From an uncultured Lachnospiraceae bacterium (GTDB lineage Bacteria; Bacillota; Clostridia; Lachnospirales; Lachnospiraceae): DNA of 64,000 nt. Both the position numbers and the translations under genes were made by a program. Positions 39,837 through 48,019 of the stretch are shown here, one piece after another. Position 1 is the stretch's first letter, and the number at the start of each line of letters is the position of its first letter. The stretch covers positions 1 to 64,000 of the forward strand of contig CANRIM010000008.1 in the NCBI GenBank assembly GCA_947630695.1, in the 5' to 3' direction. A model generated the notes under the pieces. The model saw only the letters and a list, made by a program, of their open reading frames with translations, did no database searches and was not told the origin of the DNA.

Positions 39837-42515
39837 ATGGTATCAAGGCTGGACATAGACGATTTTGTAAATTATGAAAAAGAATATCGCCCATATGTCA
39901 AAAAAGCAGTTGTAATCGCCGGGAAGATGACTGGCCTGTGTCCATTCCACAGCGACAGGAAGAACAGTTTTTCAGTTGATTTAAAAACCGGGAAATGGCA
40001 TTGTTTTTCGGAAGAAATCGGTGGTAATTTTCTTGATTTTTACGCAAAAATTCATGGTACGGATACGACGACGGCTTATAAACAGATCCTGAAGGACTAT
40101 GGCAAAGATGAGGATCATCCGGAGGATAAAAATTACAGTCTGGAACAATATGCAAAGGAAAAGCACCTGCCGGCTGACTGGCTGAAGGAATTTTGCCTGC
40201 TGGAAACCTGCAGGGACCGTAAAACCGGAACATCTTACATGAAAATACCGTATTTCAACGCTGCCGGGAAAAGCCTGGTGTATCGGAAGCGATATGCCAA
40301 CAAAGAATTCCGCTGGTCGTATGGCGCCAGCGGGAAAATCGGTCTGTATGGAGAATGGCGGCTGCCGGGTGTAAGTGCCGGGGATCCGATGATTCTTGAA
40401 GAAGGAGAATCCGATGCGCAGAGCCTCTGGTTTATGGGGTTCAATGCGCTCGGTGTTCCCGGCGCATCCATGTTTAAACAGACACATGCAGCTATGCTTA
40501 TGGGGCTGACGCTGTATCTGCATAAGGAAAAGGATGCCGGCGGGGATACGTTCTTTCGGAAAACCATGGATGGGCTTCGGCGCGGAGGCTATGAAGGAAA
40601 TATCTACGTGTTTTCCTGCGGAGATATACCGGGCTGCAAGGATCCTTCAGATGTTTTGATGCAGTTTGGCGCAGAGACGGGACGAAAAAAGATAGAGCAG
40701 CTGCTGGAAAAGGCAGTTCTCGCGAATTTAAAAGAGCCGGATATTATTCCGGAGTTGATTCATGGTGCGCCGGTCAACCTTCGGGCGCCGGACGGATGGA
40801 TTTACGATGACACCGGAATATATAAAATCGATTCCAAGACATATGAAGAAAATCTGGTGTGTGCAACGCCGATCCTGCTGAAACGGAGGATTAAAAGTCT
40901 GGACCTTGGGGATGAAAAGATTGAAATAACATTCTTGCGAACAGAACGGCAAGGGCGCGTCTGGCGTTCTGCGATCCTGCCCAGAAGCGTCATTTTTACG
41001 GTAAAAGGAACGAGTATTCTTTCTGATCTGGGATGTATGGTGACAAGCGAAAACGCAAAGATGGTCATCAAATTTCTTTCTGCATTGGAAGCTGCTAATG
41101 ATGACGTGATCGAATGGTCAGAATCCACATCTTCTTTCGGATGGCAAACCGGCGGCAGATTTATTCCGGGAAATAGCGATGATATTGTGCTGGATATTGA
41201 TCAGGCGCAGGGAGCCATCGCCGCAGCGTATCACACGGAAGGCACGATGGCCGGCTGGCTGCAGTCCATGCGCCGGCACCGTGAGAATAATAAATTTCGT
41301 TTTATTCTTGCGGCTGCCTTTGCGGCGCCGTTGCTGAAATTACTGCACCAGCGGACCTTCTTTGTGTATAACTGGGGTGACGCCAGAGGCGGAAAAACAG
41401 CCGCATTAAAAGCCGCGCTTTCTGTCTGGGGTGAGCCGGACGGTCTGATGATGAATTTTAACACTACACAGGTCGGTCTGGAACGAACGGCGGCGTTCTT
41501 TTCAGACCTTCCGCTGGGCGTGGATGAACGTCAGGCTGCCGGTACCGGCGTTTACGGTCAGAGTAAGATTGAAAATATAATTTATATGATATGCGAAGGC
41601 AAGGGGAAAACCAGAGGCAGCAAAGAAGGCGGCGTGCAAAAAGTGAACCGATGGCGAACCGTGGCGCTGGCCACCGGGGAAGAACCAATCACAAACGGCA
41701 CATCGCAGACCGGCGTTTTTTCCCGTGTGATTGAGATCTACCAGGGACCGTTTGCCAGTGAATCAGAGGCCGGGCAAATGCATCAGGCCGCTGCGGCAAA
41801 TTACGGACATGCGGGTCCCGCATTTGTCAAAAGCCTTACCCGGAAGGATCCGGAATCATTAAATCAGAAATATGCGGACATGGTGGCTTTTGTTAAATCC
41901 ATCGGGGATGGCAAGGCCGGATCCCACGTGAACAGCATCGCATTGATCGCTCTGGCTGATGCACTGGCCAATGATTGGATTTTTACGGATTCGAAAGAAC
42001 AGCAGGCAGAAACTGTGCCGGATCTGCTGCTTCAGAAAGAAGTCCTTATTTCATCCGCTTCCTGGGCAAAGGCCTGTGAAATGGCAAAAGAAATCATGCA
42101 GGAACAGATGTCAGCTGCAGCTGCAGACGTCAATGCAAATGCAACACAGTTTCTGGTGGACTGGGTGTCACAGAATCAGGCTTATTTCGGATCGGATGCC
42201 ATCGGTACCTGCCTCGGCATGATGAGCGATGACGGAAATATAGCCTATATCTATACATCAGCGATGAATCAAGCCCTGCGGCAGGCAGGATACAGCGAGA
42301 ACAAGACAAAGAAATATCTGGCGGATAAGCATCTGATCACCACGATAGAGCGGAGCGATCACTGCGGCGTTACCTATACGGTTGTCAAACGCTTCCATGG
42401 CCGGGCGCAGCGTTTCGTCGAATTCTTTGTCGGAAAGGCAAGCGGGCTCATGGATGACACCGATTCGCAGGATTTTTCGCAGATTGATGATGATTCGGAG
42501 CTGCCGTTTGAATAG
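39837..42515 (+). CDS. Phage primase-helicase (CHC2-like, Toprim-like, DUF927)
   Basis: An 892-residue replication protein. The N-terminal zinc-finger-like region contains CPFHSDRKNSFSV and CFSEEIGGNFLDFYAKIHG (noted CPFHSDRKNSF, GGNFLDFY). A Toprim-like part has LEEGESDAQSL. The C-terminal DUF927 helicase domain starts near residue 430, with GWQTGGRFIPG and the Walker A NWGDARGGKTAALKA. It makes primers and unwinds DNA at the phage fork. The final residues DDDSELPFE resemble an SSB acidic tip. It follows ssb by 27 bp. Confidence 0.87.
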   Translation: MVSRLDIDDFVNYEKEYRPYVKKAVVIAGKMTGLCPFHSDRKNSFSVDLKTGKWHCFSEEIGGNFLDFYAKIHGTDTTTAYKQILKDYGKDEDHPEDKNYSLEQYAKEKHLPADWLKEFCLLETCRDRKTGTSYMKIPYFNAAGKSLVYRKRYANKEFRWSYGASGKIGLYGEWRLPGVSAGDPMILEEGESDAQSLWFMGFNALGVPGASMFKQTHAAMLMGLTLYLHKEKDAGGDTFFRKTMDGLRRGGYEGNIYVFSCGDIPGCKDPSDVLMQFGAETGRKKIEQLLEKAVLANLKEPDIIPELIHGAPVNLRAPDGWIYDDTGIYKIDSKTYEENLVCATPILLKRRIKSLDLGDEKIEITFLRTERQGRVWRSAILPRSVIFTVKGTSILSDLGCMVTSENAKMVIKFLSALEAANDDVIEWSESTSSFGWQTGGRFIPGNSDDIVLDIDQAQGAIAAAYHTEGTMAGWLQSMRRHRENNKFRFILAAAFAAPLLKLLHQRTFFVYNWGDARGGKTAALKAALSVWGEPDGLMMNFNTTQVGLERTAAFFSDLPLGVDERQAAGTGVYGQSKIENIIYMICEGKGKTRGSKEGGVQKVNRWRTVALATGEEPITNGTSQTGVFSRVIEIYQGPFASESEAGQMHQAAAANYGHAGPAFVKSLTRKDPESLNQKYADMVAFVKSIGDGKAGSHVNSIALIALADALANDWIFTDSKEQQAETVPDLLLQKEVLISSASWAKACEMAKEIMQEQMSAAAADVNANATQFLVDWVSQNQAYFGSDAIGTCLGMMSDDGNIAYIYTSAMNQALRQAGYSENKTKKYLADKHLITTIERSDHCGVTYTVVKRFHGRAQRFVEFFVGKASGLMDDTDSQDFSQIDDDSELPFE

Positions 42516-42548
42516 GATTGTATACGGTAAAATGAGAAGGAGAGGTAT

Positions 42549-43103
42549 ATGAAAAACTATATCGTAGAGAAAGAGTTTGAACACGCAGGATTGAAATGCG
42601 TTGTTGTTATGCAGAGCATGGCGCACCGCTGCGGATATGTCGGTGTCGATAAAAGTCATACGTTGTACAGAAAGAAATTATCTGACCATTTAGATATCAA
42701 ATTTTAGGACATTTGCGATAGGGAAATAGGAAAACGAGGGATTATCCCTTTAATTAGCCAAGCATTTGATGATTCTAAGAATGTGCGGATTGAAACATAC
42801 TTTGACGTTCACGGCGGTCTTACATATGCGGGAGGTGGGAAGAACGGCGATTATCCGGTTGAAAGTGATTTATGGTGGCTTGGCTTTGACTGTGCCCATT
42901 ATAACGACGGAAGGGATTTTGTGACTGCAAAGAGCCTGTTTACAGATGATGGAGAATCCATGAAAAGCATTGCATTTCTTGAAGACATAGAAAGAATGTA
43001 TCCGACCGACAGAGAAATACGGACGCTTGATTATGTCGTAGACGAGTGCAAGAGTCTTGCTGAACAGCTTAAAAAATTTATTACACCCGCCCTCCCATGT
43101 TGA
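42549..43103 (+). pseudogene. Phage protein gene interrupted by one in-frame amber codon
   Basis: One frame runs from ATG 42549 (AAGGAGAGGTAT upstream) to 43103, broken only by TAG at 42705-42707, which follows DHLDIKF. The parts before (52 aa, MKNYIVEKEFEHAG) and after (FDVHGGLTYAGGGKNGDYPVESDLWW, noted as HGGLTYAGGG and PVESDLWW) match the two halves of one uncharacterised phage protein. TAG is used as a normal stop elsewhere in this phage (34857, 42515, 45115, 46178), so the code is not reassigned. It is most simply a nonsense mutation; restart at GTG 42783 or low readthrough is possible. Confidence 0.78.
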
Positions 43104-43139
43104 TTCTGGCGGGTAGAAGGAAGAAAGGTAGTATTGAGC

Positions 43140-43748
43140 ATGAGATTGATTGATGCGGATTCGCTTACTACAACGACAGTTGGAATATGCGATGCCAACG
43201 GAAACAGTTATGGATGTGCTGAGGTTGTTTTTGCGGAAGATTTGGAAAAAGCGTCAACAATAGACGCTGAACCTGTGCGGCATGGAAAGTGGCTTGACGA
43301 AAAGACTGGGGAACCTGTGCCTTTTGACTCAGAAGGATGCCCGACACGAAGTTGTCGTTGCAGTGTATGTGGTGAATGGCTAACCGCAAGTGATGAGTAT
43401 CCGGTTACCGGAAAATATTGTCCTAACTGCGGAGTGAATATGGACTATGATTCACTTAAAAAAGGGAGAGATGTTTTTGCAAAAGAGATCGATAAAATGC
43501 AGAAAAAATCAGGCCAGCAATCTCATACCGAAATGGTGATGCTTGATGACGGAAATTTTGTGCCAAAAGAAATCTGCACATTCACAAATCCATTGACCAG
43601 CGGAGGGAAAAGCCGTATTGACGATGTGGATTTGCCGTGCGAATGTCAAGACAATTGCGATCATTGCATAATCCAGAGAGTATTTAATGAATACGCTGCG
43701 CTTATAGGCGGGCAGGTATTCACGAAGGAGGAATACCGTAAAAAATGA
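43140..43748 (+). CDS. Phage zinc-ribbon protein, 202 aa
   Basis: It begins MRLIDADSL, a start common to many small Firmicutes phage proteins. It carries a four-Cys ribbon CSVCGEW...YCPNCGVNM (about residues 75-100), and the C-terminal third has a second Cys/His group CECQDNCDHC. An in-frame TTG at 43134 is closer to the AAAGG and is an alternative start. It could bind metal or nucleic acid. The C-terminal CECQDNCDHC unit is unusual for this group. Confidence 0.7.
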   Translation: MRLIDADSLTTTTVGICDANGNSYGCAEVVFAEDLEKASTIDAEPVRHGKWLDEKTGEPVPFDSEGCPTRSCRCSVCGEWLTASDEYPVTGKYCPNCGVNMDYDSLKKGRDVFAKEIDKMQKKSGQQSHTEMVMLDDGNFVPKEICTFTNPLTSGGKSRIDDVDLPCECQDNCDHCIIQRVFNEYAALIGGQVFTKEEYRKK

Positions 43749-44557
43749 AAGCAGTCGTAAAATACCCAGGAAGTAAATGGTCGATAGCGCAATGGATTAT
43801 CAGTTTCTTCCCGGAACATCACAGTTACGTTGAGCCATTCTTTGGGAGCGGCGCTGTTTTATTCAATAAGCATAGATCCCACATTGAAACGGTTAATGAT
43901 CTGGATGGGAATGTAGTGAATTTGTTTGAGTGTATTCGTTCTGATCCTGAAAAGCTTGCGAGAAGTATATATTTAACACCATATTCCAGGGAGGTTTACG
44001 AGAGAGTATTTCGGGAGAATCCAGAGGATCCATTTGAAAAAGCACTTAATTTTTATATTCGGCTCAACATGGGACATGGTTTCAGAACAACCGGGGAAAA
44101 GGTCGGCTGGAAGAATGACGTACAGGGGAGAGCACGTTCTTATGCATCACAGGATTGGTGTAATCTACCGGAAAAGATTATAGCAGCGGCTGAGAGGCTC
44201 CGGGGAGTACAGATCGAGAACCGACCGGCTGTAGATGTGATCCAGCGGTTCAATTATCCGAATGTCCTGATTTACTGCGATCCTCCATATATGCTGCAGA
44301 CGCGACACGGGAAACAGTACCGATGCGAGATGAAAGAGGCGGATCATATCGAATTATTAGAAACGCTGATCCAGCACAAAGGATATGTCATAATCAGCGG
44401 ATATGAAACAGACCTTTACAATTTAGTCCTGAATGGATGGTATAAGCAAAGTGTGAAAGCTTATTCGCAGGTACACAGCCTGAAGAAGGAAACGGTCTGG
44501 ATGAATTTCCAGCCACAAAACATACAACTTTCGATTTTTGAAGGAGGAATACAATGA
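43745..44557 (+). CDS. DNA adenine-N6 methyltransferase (Dam/D12 class)
   Basis: A 270-residue methyltransferase. The SAM-binding motif I is VEPFFGSGAVLF, near residue 30, preceded by KYPGSKW. Motif IV is the catalytic DPPY (IYCDPPYM, about residue 180). Between them lies the D12-class target domain. It methylates adenine, possibly GATC, and may protect the phage from host restriction. No cognate endonuclease is adjacent. AAGGAGGAAT lies upstream; the start overlaps the preceding stop. Confidence 0.9.
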   Translation: MKAVVKYPGSKWSIAQWIISFFPEHHSYVEPFFGSGAVLFNKHRSHIETVNDLDGNVVNLFECIRSDPEKLARSIYLTPYSREVYERVFRENPEDPFEKALNFYIRLNMGHGFRTTGEKVGWKNDVQGRARSYASQDWCNLPEKIIAAAERLRGVQIENRPAVDVIQRFNYPNVLIYCDPPYMLQTRHGKQYRCEMKEADHIELLETLIQHKGYVIISGYETDLYNLVLNGWYKQSVKAYSQVHSLKKETVWMNFQPQNIQLSIFEGGIQ

Positions 44558-44868
44558 TAAAGATTGAACAAAGGAAAGTGGTCACTATTATTAAGAAAAT
44601 CGCTTTGCTTCTTGTGGTTTTCTCAGTTTGCTATTTGATTACAGCCTGCACGTATACGGAGGAAAATTCTGCAGTAGGATTAGAGATGTTAGGCGGGACG
44701 CTGAAATGTGTTTCCGGGGACCGGTACTGTACAGAATGGGTAGATACAGAAACTGGCGTCCATTATTTTATGACCTATGAAGGAGGCGGACTGACTGTAA
44801 GGGTTATGCCGGATGGAACGCCTTATATCGATGCAAAGGAATCAAAGGGGGAATCAGATCATGAATGA
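44554..44868 (+). CDS. Predicted lipoprotein, DUF6440-like, 104 aa
   Basis: Basic N-terminus, hydrophobic stretch at about 15-30 (IALLLVVFSVCYLI) and a lipobox-like LITAC. A small beta domain follows with WVDTETGVHYFM and GGLTVRVMPDGTP, the DUF6440 pattern. It probably sits on the outer face of the membrane. ATGA overlap with the methylase; AAGGAGGAATAC upstream. Role unknown. Confidence 0.7.
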   Translation: MIKIEQRKVVTIIKKIALLLVVFSVCYLITACTYTEENSAVGLEMLGGTLKCVSGDRYCTEWVDTETGVHYFMTYEGGGLTVRVMPDGTPYIDAKESKGESDHE

Positions 44869-45115
44869 TAATGCTATCAAAGCAATGACAGACGCATACC
44901 TTGTTTCTTACATAAGGGCAATGGAGACAACAAGAAACTCGAATATTGCAGTACAGGCCGCTTCGGCGATTGTCCTCATTGTTTATAATCATATTCAGAC
45001 AGAGATGAAGCAGCAGATTGAACAGAATCCAATGGAGATAGTATCGAAAATGTTTATGGATTTTGCAAAGGATATGTTCAATGAATCGAACGATGATCCG
45101 GATCCGGATGCGTAG
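44861..45115 (+). CDS. Hypothetical phage protein, 84 aa
   Basis: Start at 44861 with AAAGGGGGAATCAG upstream, overlapping the lipoprotein stop by 8 bp. A helical protein with a hydrophobic central helix (IAVQAASAIVLIVYNHI) and an acidic tail NDDPDPDA. Not recognised. It ends just before the iteron block. Confidence 0.65.
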   Translation: MNDNAIKAMTDAYLVSYIRAMETTRNSNIAVQAASAIVLIVYNHIQTEMKQQIEQNPMEIVSKMFMDFAKDMFNESNDDPDPDA

Positions 45116-45617
45116 TGCTGCAGTGGTAAAAAGGGCAGTGCGCTACCGGTTGAGGGGGTAAATCTACCATATTAGAAGCCGAGTGTTACACGTATTACAC
45201 CTTTTTTAGAACCAAAAGTGCTGTTACACCATTACACCTTTTTGGTAGCGTTGTTACACCATTTTTTGATGGATCGCGACTCCGCAAACCCGCATAAAAT
45301 AAGGCTTTTTAAAAAAGTGTTACACATATTACACGTATTACACCTTTTTTACACACTACGTATAGAAAAAAATGTTTAAAAAAAATTGTACCTTAAAAAA
45401 AAATGGGGTGTGTATTAAAAAAAAGGGGTAAAACGTGTAACGCTCCAAAAAAGCCCGGAAAATCAACGTTTTTTTAAGTAAAAAGTTACACTTCCGGGTC
45501 AGAAAAAAGTGTTACAGGGCGAATTTGTTTTGAAAAGTGTTACACATATTACACGTATTACACCTTTTTTAAACACTCATTTTACAAAAAAACATTAAAA
45601 AAAGAGGAATTGAAAGA
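45116..45617. repeat. Non-coding iteron block with a perfect 38-bp direct repeat
   Basis: About 500 bp without a gene. The hexamer TTACAC occurs 13 times on the plus strand and once inverted (GTGTAA at about 45435), mostly as TGTTACAC or TATTACACC. A perfect 38-bp unit lies at 45313-45350 and again at 45533-45570, 220 bp apart; a shortened copy starts at 45183. Long A-runs follow between 45366 and 45425. This is the layout of a replication origin or of a binding array for a phage regulator. No promoter is clear. Confidence 0.75.
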
Positions 45618-46178
45618 ATGGTGCAGGAAAAAACAGTTTTTTTTCGGTTATTGAATCGTCTGGGAAAATTGCAGAGAAATATGCAGCAGATGACACCGAC
45701 GCAGCTGGTACAATACAAAAATCAGCTGCGGAAATTACGAAAGGAAATTATACATGATGCAGAAGAAGCAGTACGGGAATTTTTGTTGTCCGGATGGTAT
45801 ATTTCGGATTCCGCAAAGCAGCTGGCGGAACAAACGGAATATGTTTGTTCTGCACCGGATGCAAAAAAAACAATTCATGCCGCAGTAAACGTTCTGTTTT
45901 CGACATATGACATCTCAAGATTCCTGGCAGAGCTGCTGCCGTTAAAGAACAGGCTCAAATATGAGATTTACGGTCCATATTGGCTGCAGCACTGCAAACC
46001 TACCGGAGATCCTGTATATCCTTATCAGAATGAACTCACGGATATGTTCTGGATTCAGGATTTGAATTTATGGATGGAACAGCCGAAGGGAGTAGTAGCA
46101 AAAATGTTGCCGCCAACGGAAGATATGCTGCAAAAGGAATATGAAGAGGTTAAAAAGGAATGCTTGAAAAATTCGTAG
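45618..46178 (+). CDS. Hypothetical phage protein, 186 aa
   Basis: GAGGAATTGAAAG precedes the ATG. A helical basic N-terminus (QLVQYKNQLRKLRKEI) precedes a C-terminal part with YGPYWLQHCKPTGDP. I do not recognise it. It follows the iteron block and overlaps the nuclease gene by 19 bp, so it may be the first gene of an operon with the nuclease and late regulator; an iteron-binding role is conceivable but unproven. Confidence 0.65.
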   Translation: MVQEKTVFFRLLNRLGKLQRNMQQMTPTQLVQYKNQLRKLRKEIIHDAEEAVREFLLSGWYISDSAKQLAEQTEYVCSAPDAKKTIHAAVNVLFSTYDISRFLAELLPLKNRLKYEIYGPYWLQHCKPTGDPVYPYQNELTDMFWIQDLNLWMEQPKGVVAKMLPPTEDMLQKEYEEVKKECLKNS

Positions 46179-46579
46179 AAAATCTGACGGAAGAATCGGG
46201 AATCCGTATGGCAAAACAGATCGCAGGCGTGCAGAACAAAGCGGATGCACTTGCGTACCTTCGGCGAAATATACCGAAAGAATCTTATTATCAGTCAAAA
46301 ATCAAAAAGGCGCTGGAAAAGCGGTATCCGGATGCCGTGACAAAGAAGATTGCACAGGGATATTACAGCCAAAACGGAATCCCTGACATTATGTTTATCA
46401 AAGACGGTCATTACTTTGGATTTGAGGTAAAAAGACCAATTCTCGGAGAATTGTCCGGTATTCAGAAACAGACCATCACCCAGATCCGGAACGCCGGCGG
46501 CACTGCCGAGGTGATATCCTATCCGGAAGAGGCGATTCGAATCATAGATGAATTTTTTCAGGGGAGGCATAGAGCATGA
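46160..46579 (+). CDS. VRR-NUC domain nuclease
   Basis: A 139-residue protein with the VRR-NUC fold at about residues 40-135. The pattern is YYQSKIKKALEKRYPDA, NGIPDIMFIKDGHYFGFEVKRP (Asp and Glu-x-Lys metal-binding residues) and ETQ-like QKQTITQIRNAGG. VRR-NUC phage proteins are structure-specific nucleases or Holliday-junction-resolvase-like enzymes that process replication intermediates before packaging. A longer N-terminus than usual; Met17 (46208) is an alternative start. ATGA overlap with the next gene. Confidence 0.83.
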   Translation: MLEKFVENLTEESGIRMAKQIAGVQNKADALAYLRRNIPKESYYQSKIKKALEKRYPDAVTKKIAQGYYSQNGIPDIMFIKDGHYFGFEVKRPILGELSGIQKQTITQIRNAGGTAEVISYPEEAIRIIDEFFQGRHRA

Positions 46580-47001
46580 AGGCAAAAGAGTATTTAAAGC
46601 AAGTGGAACGTCTGAATGTGATCGTGAATCAGAAAATTGAAGAGAAATCAAAAATAATTGAACAGATATTAAGCGTAAATTCCCCTGATCCATCCAAGGA
46701 ATATGTACAGAGCAGTCCTTCCGGGGACGCTGCTTTTGTCAACCGGATATCGGAACTGGTGGAACTGGAAGCGGAAATTGATCATGACATAGATGCGTTG
46801 ATTGATTTGAAGCATAAGATCATCGGACAGCTGCATGAGCTCAGCGAAGCAAAAATGATCCGGATATTGTACCGGCGGTATATTGATCTGGAACCGTTCG
46901 AAAAAATCGCAGCCGAATTGAATTATTCCATTCGAAATGTCTATAAAATCCATGGGTATGGCCTGCAGGAATTTCAGGAAAAATTTTTAAAAAACGAATA
47001 A
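46576..47001 (+). CDS. ArpU/DUF1492-like late transcription regulator
   Basis: A 141-residue protein with an N-terminal coiled coil. Its C-terminal sigma-region-4-like HTH reads LYRRYIDLEPFEKIAAELNYSIRNVYKIHG (key parts LYRRYIDLE, IAAELNYS and NVYKIHGYGL). Members sit just before the packaging genes of Firmicutes phages and switch on late transcription. Its position 1 kb before terminase fits. GGGGAGGC lies upstream of the ATG. Confidence 0.83.
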   Translation: MKAKEYLKQVERLNVIVNQKIEEKSKIIEQILSVNSPDPSKEYVQSSPSGDAAFVNRISELVELEAEIDHDIDALIDLKHKIIGQLHELSEAKMIRILYRRYIDLEPFEKIAAELNYSIRNVYKIHGYGLQEFQEKFLKNE

Positions 47002-47007
47002 AAAGTG

Positions 47008-47036
47008 TTGACATAGTGGGAACCCTATGGCATACT
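47008..47036 (+). promoter_or_regulatory. Promoter after the late regulator
   Basis: TTGACA (47008-47013) and CATACT (47031-47036) with 17-bp spacing. The spacer contains the partly symmetrical ATAGTGGGAACCCTAT. It would drive the small membrane proteins and possibly the late operon. Confidence 0.6.
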
Positions 47037-47064
47037 GTATACATAGAAAGGAGGTGAGAAATGG

Positions 47065-47169
47065 GTGAGCAAAAATAATAAGAGCCTGATCAAACTTATC
47101 ATTGAACTGTTAATAGCAACGGGTACGTTTTTAACAGGGCTTTCAAGTTTCATTCAGGCTCTCAAGTAA
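47065..47169 (+). CDS. Small hydrophobic peptide, 34 aa
   Basis: GTG start with GGAGGTGAG upstream. The peptide begins MSKNNKSLIK and has one hydrophobic stretch (ELLIATGTFLTGL); it ends FIQALK. No family is certain. It has the look of a single-span phage membrane peptide or small toxin. A GGGGC/GCCCC hairpin follows at about 47175-47192. Confidence 0.6.
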   Translation: MSKNNKSLIKLIIELLIATGTFLTGLSSFIQALK

Positions 47170-47223
47170 GGGACGGGGCGAAAGCCCCTTCCCACAAAAT
47201 CATTATAAGCTCATCTTTCAAAT

Positions 47224-47373
47224 ATGACAAGATTAAAATTTTCCAGTTTATTTCTGATCGCCGCTTTTATCATTTTTATTGGTACCAGAAATATTGCATC
47301 CAGTATTTTATTAATGCTGGCATCGGTCTACAAAATAATTGACACGGTATTTTCTTACAGAAAAAAGGGGTGA
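47224..47373 (+). CDS. Small membrane protein, 49 aa
   Basis: ATG at 47224 without a clear ribosome site. The sequence has two short hydrophobic stretches (LFLIAAFIIFIG and ILLMLASVYKII) and ends SYRKKG. The stop TGA overlaps the ribosome site of the next gene. Possibly a phage membrane peptide; could also be non-coding, as the start is weak. Confidence 0.45.
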   Translation: MTRLKFSSLFLIAAFIIFIGTRNIASSILLMLASVYKIIDTVFSYRKKG

Positions 47374-47378
47374 AAAAA

Positions 47379-47597
47379 ATGCCGGTTGGAAATCCAAAAC
47401 CGCAGACGATAGCGTCGGAAAAGTATCATAAAAAAGCCGGGTATATTTCAAAGGGGTTTAAACTCAAACGGGATTTGGTAGACGCCTTTGCAGATGCCTG
47501 TAAAAAAGCCGGTGTGAGTCAGGCCAGTCAGATATCGGAATTTATGCGTGGGTATATCGCCTCGCAAAATGAAGTGGGAAATCTGACAGAGAAATAA
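47379..47597 (+). CDS. Small DNA-binding-like protein, 72 aa (ribbon-helix-helix type)
   Basis: ATG at 47379 with AGGGGTG upstream. A basic N-terminus and KLKRDLVDAFADACKKAGVSQASQISEFMRGYI (key parts LVDAFADACKKAGVS and ISEFMRGYI) match Arc/CopG-like ribbon-helix-helix proteins. A perfect 24-bp palindrome lies 6 bp after its stop codon and may be its operator, which is inference. It precedes the packaging region. Confidence 0.65.
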   Translation: MPVGNPKPQTIASEKYHKKAGYISKGFKLKRDLVDAFADACKKAGVSQASQISEFMRGYIASQNEVGNLTEK

Positions 47598-47602
47598 TTT
47601 TT

Positions 47603-47626
47603 GCACTTTTTCCTAGGAAAAAGTGC
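47603..47626. repeat. Perfect 24-bp palindrome
   Basis: GCACTTTTTCCT followed by its exact reverse complement AGGAAAAAGTGC, with no spacer. A half-site AAGTGCAG follows at about 47631. The symmetry suggests a dimeric protein-binding site; candidates are the ribbon-helix-helix protein just upstream or a packaging protein. Confidence 0.85.
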
Positions 47627-47681
47627 AGTGAAGTGCAGTTAAAAATATGATATAGTGTAAGCAGTAAAGATTGACAGAAAA

Positions 47682-47709
47682 GGGCGCCTTTCAGAGAGCG
47701 TCCTTTTTT
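47682..47709 (+). terminator. Terminator before the packaging region
   Basis: GGGCGC (47682-47687) pairs with GCGTCC (47698-47703) followed by TTTTTT. It separates the early/regulatory transcripts from the terminase operon. Confidence 0.75.
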
Positions 47710-48019
47710 GATGCAATCAAACAACTTGTGCTGCGCTTAAAGAGCTCACATGCACCTGCTCATGCGGCCCATGCTTAGCATCGTTTACGGCCTTTGCAGA
47801 AGCTTTGCGATGCAGTGTACAATAAAGCAATGCAACAGATGTGCTTTCATGTTGTTGTGGGAAAGCGGAATAAAAACATTTGACGGGTCTGGTGGGTCTT
47901 CGCCGTAGGTACTTCCTTGGGGGACCGCGGGTTCGGGCCGAGGAAGGTCCGATATTTGGCCCTTTTTTTTGAAAAATTTTCGTCCCGTTTCGTTACGGCC
48001 GGGGCAATGGAGGATGTGT
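47710..48019. other. Non-coding packaging region, candidate cos site, with terminator
   Basis: About 310 bp without a reading frame directly before terminase small subunit. It contains GTACTTCCTTGGGGGACCGC and GGGTTCGGGCC near 47910-47940, a GC-rich tract like the cohesive-end regions of lambda-type Firmicutes phages. A hairpin GGGCC/GGCCC then follows with T8 (47935-47970). The cos assignment rests on position and the lambda-type terminase; the nick site is not determined. Confidence 0.5.

Noticed and set aside
42549..43103. Reassigned amber codon in the phage
   Set aside because: Several other phage genes end at TAG in normal positions, so TAG reads as stop in this genome.
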